The position numbers were made by a program, and so were the translations under genes. From Streptomyces sp. XM4193 (GTDB lineage Bacteria; Actinomycetota; Actinomycetes; Streptomycetales; Streptomycetaceae): a stretch of DNA of 64,000 nt. The notes under the pieces are model-generated. The model worked only from the letters and a program-made list of their open reading frames with translations, had not been told where the DNA came from and did not search any database. The DNA lies in the NCBI RefSeq assembly GCF_023072595.1, contig NZ_JALLGK010000008.1:186001-250000 (forward strand), written 5' to 3'. Position 1 is the stretch's first letter. Each line of letters begins with the position of its first letter. This document shows, piece by piece, positions 8,879 through 17,204 of the stretch.

Positions 8879-9126
8879 CGGTCGCCCCGTCACGCTGGTG
8901 GCCACCCCCCGCCCGAACACGCCGGTCCGCTGTCGGCGCGACGTCCGCCGCCGTCCCAGAAGCGCACCCCTGCCGTACGCGTCTCCGCAGGTCGGAAGGG
9001 CCGCGGTCCCGATCCGTCCCAGATTCGGCGGGAAGTGCGCGGGATCGCGGCCGTCCACCGCAGGATGGTCGGCAGACGGACGGCCCGGGGAGTGGCCGTC
9101 CCACGGGTTCACCCGAAGGGGATCTC

Positions 9127-9540
9127 ATGAGCATGAGCATGCGCAGGCAGTTCGCGGTCGTCGCCGCACTGGCCGTACTGGGGGGCGGGCTGGCGCTCGC
9201 GCCGGGAGCCGGTGCGGCGCAGACGTCCGCGCCGAAGGCGGACGGGGTGAGCGCGGCGAGCTGCCTCGGGAACGCGAAGGGGTACTTCAAGGACGCCAAC
9301 AACAGCCCCTTCCACCCGATGAGTGGCTGGTACAAGACCACCAGCGCCTGCAACGACATCCAGATCAAGCCCAACACCAACCGCTACGTCGCCGTCTGCC
9401 TCTACAAGGGCGGCTGCCGCGGCCGCAAGCTCGCCAAGGCCGGCGAGTGGACCGTGCTGGCCTCCAACGTCGCGACCGGCACCCAGTACCACTTCAGCTT
9501 CCGGTCGACGGCCCGTTCCACCGGCAAGTACGCCGCCTGA
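9127..9540 (+). CDS. Small secreted protein of unknown function
   Basis: 137 residues with a clear Sec signal peptide (RRQFAVVAALAVLGGGLAL, cleavage near AGA-AQT). The mature part of about 105 residues has four cysteines (SCLG, SACND, VCLYKGGCRG), probably two disulfides, and ends in a beta-rich segment (YHFSFRSTARS). Start ATG 9127 follows AAGGGG. No family recognised; a small extracellular domain protein. It ends just before a strong hairpin. Confidence 0.75.
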   Translation: MSMSMRRQFAVVAALAVLGGGLALAPGAGAAQTSAPKADGVSAASCLGNAKGYFKDANNSPFHPMSGWYKTTSACNDIQIKPNTNRYVAVCLYKGGCRGRKLAKAGEWTVLASNVATGTQYHFSFRSTARSTGKYAA

Positions 9541-9556
9541 TCCCGCCGCGCACGCA

Positions 9557-9592
9557 CCACCCGTCGGGTACGTGTCCGTGCCCGACGGGTGT
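9557..9592 (+). terminator. Hairpin terminator after the secreted protein gene
   Basis: Perfect 11-bp stem CACCCGTCGGG (9558-9568) with CCCGACGGGTG (9581-9591), 12-nt loop, starting 18 bp after the stop. No U-run, as is common in this group. Confidence 0.65.
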
Positions 9593-9628
9593 GTGAGAGC
9601 GTGGTGGGGAGCCCCGCGACGGTGGCTT

Positions 9629-9670
9629 CCGGACGAGGGGCGCCGTACCCGGTGTGCGACAAGACGGCCC
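9629..9670 (+). promoter_or_regulatory. Guanidine-III (ykkC-III) riboswitch
   Basis: Order CCGGACGAGGGGCGCC (9629-9644), GTACCCGG (9645-9652), CAAGACGGCC (9660-9669) matches the conserved core of the guanidine-III class as I remember it from the Thermobifida fusca example. Its 3' strand ends only a few nucleotides before the ribosome site GGAGG (9674-9678), so guanidine binding should control access to the start. The next gene is an SMR exporter of the guanidinium type, the expected target. Confidence 0.88.
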
Positions 9671-9683
9671 GTTGGAGGCTGTG

Positions 9684-9998
9684 ATGTCGTGGCTCGTTCT
9701 GGTTGTCTCGGGCGTTCTGGAAGCCGTGTGGGCGACCGCCCTCGGCAGGTCGGAGGGGCTGAGCAGGCTCGGCCCCTCGGTCCTCTTCTTCACCGCGCTG
9801 ACCGCGAGCATGGGCGGACTCGCGTACGCGATGCGCGATCTGCCGGTGGGCACCTCGTACGCGGTGTGGGTGGGCATCGGCGCGGTGCTGACGGTCGTCT
9901 ACGCGATGGCGACCGGGCAGGAGTCGATCTCCGCGGCGAAGGTGCTCTTCCTCACGCTGATCATCGGCGGTGTGGTCGGACTCAAGGCCGTCCACTGA
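9684..9998 (+). CDS. gdx: SMR-family guanidinium exporter (Gdx/SugE type)
   Basis: 104 residues with four membrane spans. The essential membrane Glu is present at residue 13 (SGVLEAVWATALG). The second half carries LPVGTSYAVWVGIGAV, closer to SugE/Gdx than to EmrE-like drug exporters, and it ends GLKAVH. It is expected to work as an antiparallel dimer exchanging guanidinium for protons across the membrane. Start ATG 9684 follows GGAGG. The guanidine-III riboswitch directly upstream supports guanidinium as the substrate rather than quaternary ammonium drugs. Confidence 0.9.
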   Translation: MSWLVLVVSGVLEAVWATALGRSEGLSRLGPSVLFFTALTASMGGLAYAMRDLPVGTSYAVWVGIGAVLTVVYAMATGQESISAAKVLFLTLIIGGVVGLKAVH

Positions 9999-10112
9999 TC
10001 CGTCCCTTGGGCCGCCGACCCGTTGGTCGGTCGATACGCGGACGGTCGCGGACGGTCCGCGGCGGGGCGTTCGCAACCCCGCCGCGGGCCGTCAACAGCC
10101 CGGTCTCGTAAG

Positions 10113-10544
10113 TCAGTTGATGCGCCGGCCGTATACGTGGTCGACGGTCGCCGACATCAGTACGCGGCGCTCGGCGACCATCGCCGCCCGGTACTCCGCC
10201 CAGTCCGGATGCTCGCCGGAGGCACGCCGGTAGTACTCGACGAGCGCCTCGACCTCCGGGCCGTCCGGGGCCTCGCCCGGGCCGGTGAGCGTGGCGACGC
10301 CCTCGGCGGTCGCCCACGACCGGCCGTCCGGGGCCGTGACCTCCAGGGTCACACGGGGGTCGCGGCGCAGGTTCGCCGTCTTCGCCCGCCCGTCGGTCAG
10401 GGAGACGTACAGCGTGTTCGCGGCGGGGTCGTAGTACGGCATCACGGGCGACAACTGCGGACGGCCGTCCGCCTTGATGGTGGCCAGAACGCCGAGGCGG
10501 CTTTCGGCGAGCAGTGTGCGGGGGTCGAACGCGGGACTTCCCAC
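10113..10544 (-). CDS. PPOX-class, probably F420-dependent, flavin-fold protein
   Basis: 143 residues, split beta-barrel (pyridoxamine 5'-phosphate oxidase-like) fold: LGVLATIKADGRPQLSPVMP, then YVSLTDGRAKTANLRRDP and VTLEV, then YYRRASGEHPDWAEYRAAM. The lysine/threonine-rich AKTANLRRDPRV strand is typical of actinobacterial PPOX-class F420-dependent reductases. Start GTG 10544 follows AAGGAG at about 9 nt. Substrate unknown. Single gene; it converges with the exporter gene. Confidence 0.8.
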   Translation of the reverse strand: MGSPAFDPRTLLAESRLGVLATIKADGRPQLSPVMPYYDPAANTLYVSLTDGRAKTANLRRDPRVTLEVTAPDGRSWATAEGVATLTGPGEAPDGPEVEALVEYYRRASGEHPDWAEYRAAMVAERRVLMSATVDHVYGRRIN

Positions 10545-11080
10545 GGGTCGTCTCCTTCATCTCGGGGGCGGTGCTGCTGAGTTGACGGCGCTGGAGGGCG
10601 GCACTGCCGGGTTCGTGACGCCGGGACGGTGCCGCCGGGTTGGTGGTGGCGTTGCACGGGTTCGGGGACGGGGCTGCACTTCGGGTGCGGAGTCCGGCGC
10701 CCTCCCGTTGTACCTGTTCGTCCCCCGCCCACCGACGATCGACCGTCTTCGACACCCGCGCCGACGCCGCCGCCGACGCCGACGACGCCGCCCGCATGAC
10801 GCGGGAATCCAACTGTCCCGGGGCACCGACCGGGCCGACTTCCACCTTCGTGCCCGGGCGGCCGGCACCGAGGCTCCCACCGCCTTCGTCCCGCCGGCCG
10901 GACGCGCGCTCGGCCCGCCGGCCGGGCGCGACGAGGGCCCGTGCCCCGTGCGAATGGTCCCGACTCCGCTGCCGCGGACCGCAGTTCGTGAGCCGGAGGT
11001 ACCAAGTCAGCGCTACGTACGCCCCGTTCGGGTGCCGACTGCATGAACTCCCGTCTGTGCAGGGACCGTTCAGCAGTCCG
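10545..11080. other. Intergenic region, no gene seen
   Basis: 536 bp between two minus-strand genes. Reading frames here have biased, low-complexity composition and no ribosome sites. It must hold the PPOX gene promoter, but I could not pick it out. Contains GCCGNC-rich simple sequence near 10760-10795. Confidence 0.4.
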
Positions 11081-13294
11081 TCAGAGCCTCACGAGGGTCA
11101 CCTCGGTCGCCTTCACCGAGGCCCAGACCAGCACGCCGTCGGCCAGCCCGAGGTCCGCGGCAGCGGCCGGAGTGACCTCGGCGACCAACTCGACCGCGCC
11201 CGTACCCGCACCGACGTTCCCGGCGTCCTCGGCGGCGTCCCACTCCGGGCCGTGTGTCGGCTCCAGCACGAGGAGAACCCTCAACCGGCTGCCCACACCG
11301 GTGAGTTCGCGGACCCGGCCGCGCCAGACGTTGCGCGGACTGCCGTCCGGGCGGTCGCGGTGCAGTGCCACCGCCTCCGGGGCCACCACGGCGAGCGCGT
11401 CGACACCCGGTCGGGGCAGCGGCTCCGCCGCGACGATCGTGAACCCGCCAGACGCTGCGGGCAGTTGGAGCCCGTCGCGGGTGGCGGTGCCCGGCCAGGC
11501 GTTGCGCCCGAGCATCCGCGCCACCCACGGCGAACGCGGGTGGCGGGTCACCTCCGACGGCGGGGCGTCCTGCACCGCCCGTCCGTCCTCCAGCACGAGC
11601 ACGCGTCCGGCCAGCGTCACCGCTTCCACCGGATCGTGGGTGACGATCAGGCACACACCGCCGAAGTCGGCGAGATGGGAGCGCAGGGTGTTCCGCACAT
11701 GGGCACGGGTGGTCTGGTCGAGCGCGGCGAGAGGTTCGTCGAGCAGCAGCAGCCGCGGCCTGGACGCCAGCGCCCGCGCCAGCGCGACCCGTCCGGCCTG
11801 GCCGCCGGAGAGCCCGGCCGGTCTGCGGTGTGCGAGGTGGCCGACGCCGAGCCGGTCGAGCCAGCTCTGCGCCTCCGCGCGGGCGGCGGACCGGGAGTGG
11901 CCGTGCGCGCGCAGCCCGTACGCGGTGTTGGCCAGAGCGCTCAGATGCGGGAAGAGCGCGCCGTCCTGCGGCACCCACGCGACGTCGCGCCGGTGCGGCG
12001 GCAGGTCGGTGACGTCCCGGTCGCCGAGCCTGAGGACGGCGTGGGCACGCGGGGTGAGACCGAGCAGGGCGCGCAGCAGGGTCGTCTTCCCCGCGCCGTT
12101 GGGGCCGACGACGGCCAGGGTGGTACCGGGTTCCGCGGTCAGCACGAAGCGGGTGTATCCGGTCAACTCCGCGCTCAGGTTCGAGAGTTGACGCAACTGC
12201 GCGGCGGGAGTCGGCGCAACGGGCATCGGCGCGGCGGGCTGCGCCGCGGACGGACGCGCCCCGCCGTCGGGCCCGTCCTCCGCCGTGCCGCGCGGCTCGT
12301 CCTCCGCCGAACCGCCGGTCGTACCCCCCGCCGTACCGTCCCGCGCACCGTGCCCCGGGCCGCTCGCCGCGCCGCCCGTCCAGCGCCCGCGCAGGGCGAC
12401 CAGGGTGGCCATCGCGATCGCGAGCAGCAGCAGGGAGACGCTCGTCGCCGCTTCCGGCGAGTCCTGGAGCAGCAGATAGACCTGGAGCGGAAGGGTCTGC
12501 GTCTCGCCCGGCAGATTGCCCGCGAAGGTGATCGTCGCGCCGAACTCGCCGAGCGCCCGCGCCCAGGTCAGCGCCGCCCCGGCGGCCAGTCCGGGTGCGA
12601 CCATCGGCAGCGTCACCGTGCAGAAGACCCGCAGGGGCGAGGCGCCGAGCGAGGCGGCGGTCTCCTCGTAACTGGGGCGGAGGCCGGCGAGGGTGCCCTC
12701 CAGGCTGATCACCAGGAACGGCATCGCCACGAAGGTCGCCGCCAGCACCGCCCCCGCCGTGTGGAAGGGGAGAGTCACCCCGAACGTGTCCTCCAGCCAC
12801 GGACCCAGCAGCCCTCGCCGCCCGAAGGCGAGCAGCAGCGCCACGCCCCCGACCGTCGGCGGCAGCACCATGGGCAGCAGCACCAGCGAACGCACCACCG
12901 CCTTGCCGGGGAAAGGCACCCGGGCCAGCAGCCAGGCCAGCGGTGTGCCCAGCACCAGTGCGAGGGCCAGCGACCAGAGCGAGACCACGAGCGAGAGCCG
13001 GAGCGCCTCGGTCGCCGCCGGCGAGGTGAGGTGACCCGGGAGTTCCCGCCAGGAGGTGCGCGCCAGAATCCCGACGAGCGGCAGCAGCAGAAAGCCGACC
13101 GCCAGCAGCGCCGGCACCATCAGGGCCACCGGCGGCGCCCCGCCTCCCGTACGACCCGCAGGCGTACGACCCGCGGGCGCCCCGCCTCCCGTACGGTCCG
13201 GGCGGGTGCGGCGCGGGCGCCAACGGGCCGTCGCCGCAAGGGAGTCGGCGAGGCGTCGGCCTGTCGTACGGGTGCCCGCGGGTCTGCTGCTCAT
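11081..13294 (-). CDS. modBC: Molybdate ABC transporter ModB-ModC fusion (permease plus ATPase)
   Basis: 737 residues in one chain. N-terminal half: ModB permease with about five to six spans and the EAA-type loop (EETAASLGAS, ALGEFGATITFAGN), residues about 40-290. A Gly/Ala/Thr-rich linker (about 295-355) follows. C-terminal half: ModC ATPase with GPNGAGKTT, LSGGQ, LLLLDEP and THD, then a TOBE domain that binds oxyanion (last about 120 residues). Such fusions are known in actinomycetes. Start ATG 13294 behind GAGGG. With the ModA gene 241 bp upstream on the same strand it forms a complete molybdate importer. Confidence 0.93.
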   Translation of the reverse strand: MSSRPAGTRTTGRRLADSLAATARWRPRRTRPDRTGGGAPAGRTPAGRTGGGAPPVALMVPALLAVGFLLLPLVGILARTSWRELPGHLTSPAATEALRLSLVVSLWSLALALVLGTPLAWLLARVPFPGKAVVRSLVLLPMVLPPTVGGVALLLAFGRRGLLGPWLEDTFGVTLPFHTAGAVLAATFVAMPFLVISLEGTLAGLRPSYEETAASLGASPLRVFCTVTLPMVAPGLAAGAALTWARALGEFGATITFAGNLPGETQTLPLQVYLLLQDSPEAATSVSLLLLAIAMATLVALRGRWTGGAASGPGHGARDGTAGGTTGGSAEDEPRGTAEDGPDGGARPSAAQPAAPMPVAPTPAAQLRQLSNLSAELTGYTRFVLTAEPGTTLAVVGPNGAGKTTLLRALLGLTPRAHAVLRLGDRDVTDLPPHRRDVAWVPQDGALFPHLSALANTAYGLRAHGHSRSAARAEAQSWLDRLGVGHLAHRRPAGLSGGQAGRVALARALASRPRLLLLDEPLAALDQTTRAHVRNTLRSHLADFGGVCLIVTHDPVEAVTLAGRVLVLEDGRAVQDAPPSEVTRHPRSPWVARMLGRNAWPGTATRDGLQLPAASGGFTIVAAEPLPRPGVDALAVVAPEAVALHRDRPDGSPRNVWRGRVRELTGVGSRLRVLLVLEPTHGPEWDAAEDAGNVGAGTGAVELVAEVTPAAAADLGLADGVLVWASVKATEVTLVRL

Positions 13295-13440
13295 CGTCTG
13301 CCCTCGCTGCTGGTGCGTTGCGCCGCCAACCGACGGCCGGCTCCCGCGGAGCGGCCCGCCCGGAGCGGCGGCGCGGTGCGGTGGCACGGTGGCGGCGCGG
13401 TGAGAGCACCTCCCCCACCGCTCGGCCGTCACGGCAGCCA

Positions 13441-13482
13441 CCGTCCGGAGGTCACCGTCCGGCGGTCAGCGTCCGGAGGTCG
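13441..13482. repeat. 14-bp tandem repeat, three copies
   Basis: Units CCGTCCGGAGGTCA (13441-13454), one-base variant (13455-13468) and two-base variant (13469-13482). Located between modA and modBC, 54 bp downstream of the modA stop. Confidence 0.75.
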
Positions 13483-13535
13483 CTGCCGACGAACCACCCG
13501 GGCGGCGCCCTCCGCCGGGCGTCAGCGCTCGGTCG

Positions 13536-14339
13536 TCACGGCTTCTGGAAGCCCGCATCGGTCAGGATCTTCCGTGCGTCGGGCGAAACGAGCCATTTCA
13601 CGAACGCGTCGGATGCGTCCTTGTCGCGGGTGCCGTTCAGCGTGGCGGCGGGGTAGGAGGCAACGGCGTTCTGGCGGTCCGGGATCTCGACGGCCTCGGT
13701 GCGGTCGGTGGCGGTCGCGGCGTCGGTGGCGTAGACGATGCCGGCGTCGGCCTCGCCGAGCGCGACCTTGCTGAGCACCGCGCGCACGTTCGCCTCCTGC
13801 GAGACCGGACGCACCTCGACGCCCTGCCGCTTCAGCACCTCGCGGGAGTAGCGGCCGACGGGCACCTCGGGGGCGGCGAGCACGACCTTCAGTTCGCTGT
13901 CGTCCAGGTCCGACAGCCCGCCGACCTTCTCCGGGTTGCCCTTGCCGACGGCGATGACCAGCCGGTTCGCGGCGATGACGGTGGGCTTGCCGGTCTCGCC
14001 GTCCAGATCGTCCATGGTCTTGGTGTCGGCGGTGACCAGTACGTCGGCCGGGGCGCCCTGGTTGACCTGCGCGGCCAGCTCCTGCGAGCCGGCGAAGGAG
14101 AACTTCAGACGGGTGCCGGGATTCTCCTTCTCGTAGCGCTTGCCCGCGGTCCGGAAGACGTCCTGGAGCGAGGCGGCGGCGAGCACGGTCAGCTCGACGT
14201 CCTTCCCGCCGTCACCGCCGTCGCCCCGGTCGGTGCCGTCACCGCCGTCACCGCCGCAGGCGGCGAGCGGGACGATCAGCGCGGCGGCCAGCAGTGCGGC
14301 GACGCCGGTGCGTCGGAGGGATGCAACGGTACGGATCAT
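13536..14339 (-). CDS. modA: Molybdate-binding lipoprotein ModA
   Basis: 267 residues. Lipoprotein signal ending in the lipobox LAAC (residues about 25-28), then an Asp/Gly-rich tether. The periplasmic-binding fold begins ELTVLAAASLQDVF, a signature of ModA/WtpA-type proteins in which the Ala-Ser oxygens bind oxyanion. Further family stretches: FSFAGSQELAAQVNQGAPADVLVTAD and GEADAGIVYATDA. Start ATG 14339. It captures molybdate outside the membrane for ModBC. Placed between the Mop regulator and the transporter. Confidence 0.93.
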   Translation of the reverse strand: MIRTVASLRRTGVAALLAAALIVPLAACGGDGGDGTDRGDGGDGGKDVELTVLAAASLQDVFRTAGKRYEKENPGTRLKFSFAGSQELAAQVNQGAPADVLVTADTKTMDDLDGETGKPTVIAANRLVIAVGKGNPEKVGGLSDLDDSELKVVLAAPEVPVGRYSREVLKRQGVEVRPVSQEANVRAVLSKVALGEADAGIVYATDAATATDRTEAVEIPDRQNAVASYPAATLNGTRDKDASDAFVKWLVSPDARKILTDAGFQKP

Positions 14340-14488
14340 GTCGAGGTCTCCTCGGCGTAGGGGCCGCGCCGGGACGGCGACGCTGCTGCGGAACTGGTGA
14401 CTCGGGGTGCGCGCGGGCACGGCCGCGGCCCGACTGCCGGACGACGTACGGCACTTCGACCGACGGGCCCTGAGCAGACGAGCCCGAC

Positions 14489-14517
14489 CCGACGGCCCGG
14501 AGCCGACGGGCCGTCGG
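14489..14517 (-). terminator. Hairpin between the Mop gene and modA
   Basis: Perfect 10-bp stem CCGACGGCCC / GGGCCGTCGG with 9-nt loop, about 50 bp after the Mop stop. May attenuate read-through into modA, or be a processing hairpin in a shared transcript. Confidence 0.5.
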
Positions 14518-14568
14518 CGGTGCGCGCGGCTGACGGCCCGGAACGGCACGCGCGGGAACGGCGGGTGC

Positions 14569-14973
14569 TCAGGTGCGGTCGACGTGCACGCTGGTGGACT
14601 TCACCCGGGCGGTGGCCCGCATGCCGACCTCCAGACCGAGCTCCTCCACGGCTTCGCGGGTGAGGAGCGAGACCAGGCGGTGCGGGCCCGCCTGGATCTC
14701 CACCTGGGCGGCGATGTCGCCGAGTTTGACGGCGGTGACGATGCCGGAGAAGGAGTTCCGCACGGAGGTGTGCGGCTCCTCGCCCTCCTCGGCCTGTCCG
14801 GGGAGCTGCTGGGCCAGCTCCACGGAGAACGCCGCCAGGTCCCGTCCGTCGATCAGCCGTCGCCCGGACTCGTCGCGGTGGGTGCGCACCCGCTCCGCGT
14901 CCGCCCAGCGTCGAGCGGTGTCCGGGCTGACGCCGAGCAACCGCGCCGCCTGGCCGATGGTGTAGGTCTGCAT
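14569..14973 (-). CDS. Molybdenum-pterin-binding (Mop/TOBE) protein with MerR-like helix-turn-helix
   Basis: 134 residues. N-terminal excisionase/MerR-like HTH (YTIGQAARLLGVSPDTARRW, RRLIDGRDLAAFS); C-terminal Mop/TOBE domain of about 65 residues (SVRNSFSGIVTAVKLGDIAAQVEI ... ARVKSTSVHVDR) that binds molybdate. This architecture suggests a ModE-like molybdate-responsive regulator of the downstream modA-modBC genes. ATG 14973 is chosen from family starts; GTG 14982 is in frame. No ribosome site is visible, so the mRNA may be leaderless. A small dyad GATA-N7-TATC lies just upstream, within about 14984-14998. Confidence 0.85.
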   Translation of the reverse strand: MQTYTIGQAARLLGVSPDTARRWADAERVRTHRDESGRRLIDGRDLAAFSVELAQQLPGQAEEGEEPHTSVRNSFSGIVTAVKLGDIAAQVEIQAGPHRLVSLLTREAVEELGLEVGMRATARVKSTSVHVDRT

Positions 14974-15079
14974 ACGCCGCACGATAGAGCGATTATCAAC
15001 GCATCCACAATGCTTTTGGGGCTACCCACATGGCATCTGCGACCCGCTGGTGCGAACGCACCAGAGGCGCCGGCCGACC

Positions 15080-15847
15080 TCAGGGCAGGGTGAGAATGCG
15101 CGGTCCGTCCTCGGTGACCGCCACGGTGTGCTCGATGTGCGCGGCGCGGCTGCCGTCGGTGGTGCGCAGCGTCCAGCCGTCGGTGTCCTCGTAGTAGGAG
15201 TCGCGACCGCCGGCCATCATCATCGGCTCGATGGCGATCGTGAGTCCGGGCCGCAGCGGGTAGCCGCGTCCGGGGCGTCCGCGACCGGGCACGGGCGGGT
15301 CCTCGTGCATCTGCCGCCCGATGCCGTGGCCGCCGAAGTCGGCCGGCATGCCGCAGCGGGCCTCCCTGGCGACGGTGTCGATGGCGTGCGAGATGTCCCC
15401 GATGCGATTGCCGGGGACGGCGGCGGCGATGGCCGCGTCCAGGGCCCGCTGCGCGGTGTCGATGAGCTCCCGGTCACCGGGCCGCGGAGTGCCGACGATG
15501 CAGCTGATCGCCGCGTCGCCGGTCCAACCGTCCAGGGTGGCCCCGCAGTCCAGGCTCAGCAGATCGCCGTCGCGCAGCCGGTAGTCGCCGGGGATGCCGT
15601 GCACCACCGCGTCGTTGACCGAGGCGCAGAGCACCGCGGGGAAGGGCGTGGCCGCGAAGGAGGGCCGGTACCCCAGGAAGGGCGAGGTGGCGCCGGCCGC
15701 GTCGATCACCGCGCGGGCGACCTCGTCCAGCTCGCGCAGCGCGACCCCGACCGCCGCCGCCTCCCGGGCCGCGTCGAGCGCGTGGGCCACCACCCGACCC
15801 GCCTCACGCATCGCTTCCAGAGCTTCGGCGTTCTTCAACTCGACCAT
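15080..15847 (-). CDS. map: Type I methionine aminopeptidase
   Basis: 255 residues. Removes N-terminal Met from nascent proteins; binuclear metal enzyme. Metal ligands are visible: SLDCGATLDGWTGDAA (two Asp), GGHGIGRQMHEDP (His), IAIEPM (Glu) and AHIEHTVAV (Glu). Start MVELKNAEALEAMREAG is the usual MetAP N-terminus; ATG 15847 follows GGAGATG at 6 nt. Divergent from a small XRE regulator across a 61-bp gap with a 22-bp palindrome. Streptomyces genomes usually carry more than one map; this one is not in the ribosomal-protein cluster. Confidence 0.93.
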   Translation of the reverse strand: MVELKNAEALEAMREAGRVVAHALDAAREAAAVGVALRELDEVARAVIDAAGATSPFLGYRPSFAATPFPAVLCASVNDAVVHGIPGDYRLRDGDLLSLDCGATLDGWTGDAAISCIVGTPRPGDRELIDTAQRALDAAIAAAVPGNRIGDISHAIDTVAREARCGMPADFGGHGIGRQMHEDPPVPGRGRPGRGYPLRPGLTIAIEPMMMAGGRDSYYEDTDGWTLRTTDGSRAAHIEHTVAVTEDGPRILTLP

Positions 15848-15871
15848 CGCGCACATCTCCTGTCGCCCACC

Positions 15872-15909
15872 TTGAACCAATACTTATACCGGTATTAGTA
15901 TCACGTGCA
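15872..15909 (+). promoter_or_regulatory. Promoter and palindromic operator of the XRE gene
   Basis: TTGAAC (15872-15877), 18-bp spacer, TAGTAT (15896-15901). The expected start of transcription falls at 15908-15909, the A of the ATG, so the mRNA should be leaderless. The spacer and -10 are covered by a 22-bp near-perfect palindrome, 15880-15901 (arms ATACT and AGTAT around ATACCGGTAT). Likely operator for the XRE protein acting on itself and perhaps on map. Confidence 0.75.
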
Positions 15910-16199
15910 TGGTACGAACCCCCTTGACCCCCTGGGAGCGCGCACGCGGCGAGCAGTTCGGCGCGCTGCTCCGCGAGGCGCGCGGCGAGCGCAGCATGGT
16001 GGAGGTCGCCGCCGCGGCCGGCGTCTCCGCCGAGACGCTGCGGAAGATCGAGACCGGACGCGCCCCCACCCCGGCGTTCTTCACCATCGCCGCCGTCGTG
16101 CAGGTGCTCGGCCTCTCACTGGACGAGTTGGCGACGGCGAGCGCCGAAGGGCTCGACGAGGAGGGCGAGTCGGCGCCGGCGAAGGCGTCCGCCGCCTGA
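15909..16199 (+). CDS. Small XRE-family helix-turn-helix regulator
   Basis: 96 residues. An HTH domain fills the first about 75 residues (EQFGALLREARGERSMVEVAAAAGVSAETLRKIETGRAPTPAFFTI split over helices 1-4), followed by an acidic Ala/Glu tail. Probably binds the palindrome at 15880-15901 as a dimer and represses itself. Divergent partner is map. No ribosome site, consistent with a leaderless message. Its effector, if any, is unknown. Confidence 0.85.
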   Translation: MVRTPLTPWERARGEQFGALLREARGERSMVEVAAAAGVSAETLRKIETGRAPTPAFFTIAAVVQVLGLSLDELATASAEGLDEEGESAPAKASAA

Positions 16200-16227
16200 T
16201 CCCGCCGCCCCGACACCCCTGCGGTGC

Positions 16228-16259
16228 GGGCGGATTGACGGGCGGATTGACGGGCGGAC
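16228..16259. repeat. 12-bp tandem repeat, 2.6 copies
   Basis: Unit GGGCGGATTGAC at 16228-16239 and 16240-16251, then a partial third. Starts 29 bp after the XRE stop codon. Confidence 0.8.
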
Positions 16260-16484
16260 GCCGCGGGGCGGCCCGCATGCGCCCGCCCCGTGCGCGGAAT
16301 GAGAGCGTCCGAGGGAGGTGGGGACGCGAGATGTCGGCCCGGTGAAGGTTCGGTTCGAGGCATCGGCCAGCCATCGGAGCCTGGGCAACCATGAGCGGGA
16401 GTACGGGAGTCGGCACCGCGCCGCCGGTGCGAACGGCCGCCCCCGTCGGACAGGCACTCGTCCCCCCCACTTCTTGGAGGCGCC

Positions 16485-17078
16485 ATGTCGCTGCTCTCCC
16501 GAATGAATCGCAAGGCCCGCATCTCCCTGGTCGCCGCCGTCGCCGGTGGTGTGGCCCTGACCGGTCTCACGGTCGCTCCGTCCTTCGCCTCGACGACCGC
16601 CCCACCGGCCGTCACCCAGAGCGCGGACGAGGTCTCGACGCAGGCCGCGCCGGTCACCCGGGCCGAGATGCTGCGCCGCGCGAAGGTCTGGCTCACGGCC
16701 AACAACGGGGCCCAGGTGCCCTACAGCCAGACGTCCGTCTGGAAGGACGGGTACCGCCAGGACTGCTCCGGCTACGTCTCGATGACGCTCGGCCTGTGGA
16801 AGTCGGGCCCGAACACGGTGGAGCTGGCGGGCAACCGCGATCTCACCACCCCGATCAAGCTCGCCAACCTCAAGCCCGGCGATCTGCTGATCGACGCCGA
16901 CGGCTCCAACACCACCCGGCACGTCGTGATCTTCGAGGGGTGGACGGACGGCTCCAAGAGCGCGTACACCGCCTTCGAGCAGCGCGGCGGCCACGGCACC
17001 GACCACCGCACGCTGAAGTACGGACTCGACGCGGGCAGCGAGTACAAGCCCTACCGTCCGGTGAACCTCAGCGACTGA
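16485..17078 (+). CDS. Secreted NlpC/P60-like cysteine hydrolase
   Basis: 197 residues. Signal peptide (ARISLVAAVAGGVALTGLTV, cleavage near FAS-TT). The mature part has the papain-like layout of NlpC/P60 and amidase families: catalytic Cys in QDCSGYVSM (about residue 95), then LKPGDLLI and catalytic His in TRHVVIFEGW (about 146). Likely cleaves a peptide bond in cell-wall peptidoglycan or in a secreted substrate; lacks a wall-binding domain. Start ATG 16485 follows TTGGAGGCGCC. Streptomyces autolysins are often under a c-di-AMP riboswitch; I see no such core here. Confidence 0.82.
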   Translation: MSLLSRMNRKARISLVAAVAGGVALTGLTVAPSFASTTAPPAVTQSADEVSTQAAPVTRAEMLRRAKVWLTANNGAQVPYSQTSVWKDGYRQDCSGYVSMTLGLWKSGPNTVELAGNRDLTTPIKLANLKPGDLLIDADGSNTTRHVVIFEGWTDGSKSAYTAFEQRGGHGTDHRTLKYGLDAGSEYKPYRPVNLSD

Positions 17079-17204
17079 CCGGGCAGACCGGTCGGCCCGA
17101 CGGGTTCCTTCCGCCCGGGCCGACCAACTCCCGTGTCGCGGCGGGCCGTTCGCCGCGCTCCGTTCGCGGCGGTCCCGCGGGGCGACACACGACACACGAC
17201 ACAC

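Noticed and set aside
10640..13774. Very long open frames antisense to modBC and to many other genes (for example 1044 codons here)
   Set aside because: They are by-products of GC-rich codon use; the opposite strand encodes clearly recognisable proteins and these frames have Arg/Gly/Ala-biased composition.
14974..15000. ModE-type binding site upstream of the Mop-HTH gene
   Set aside because: Only a 4-bp dyad (GATA-N7-TATC) is present, too little to call an operator on its own.
16259..16484. Possible c-di-AMP (ydaO) riboswitch ahead of the NlpC-like gene
   Set aside because: Streptomyces wall hydrolases often have one, but none of the conserved core segments is present in this leader.
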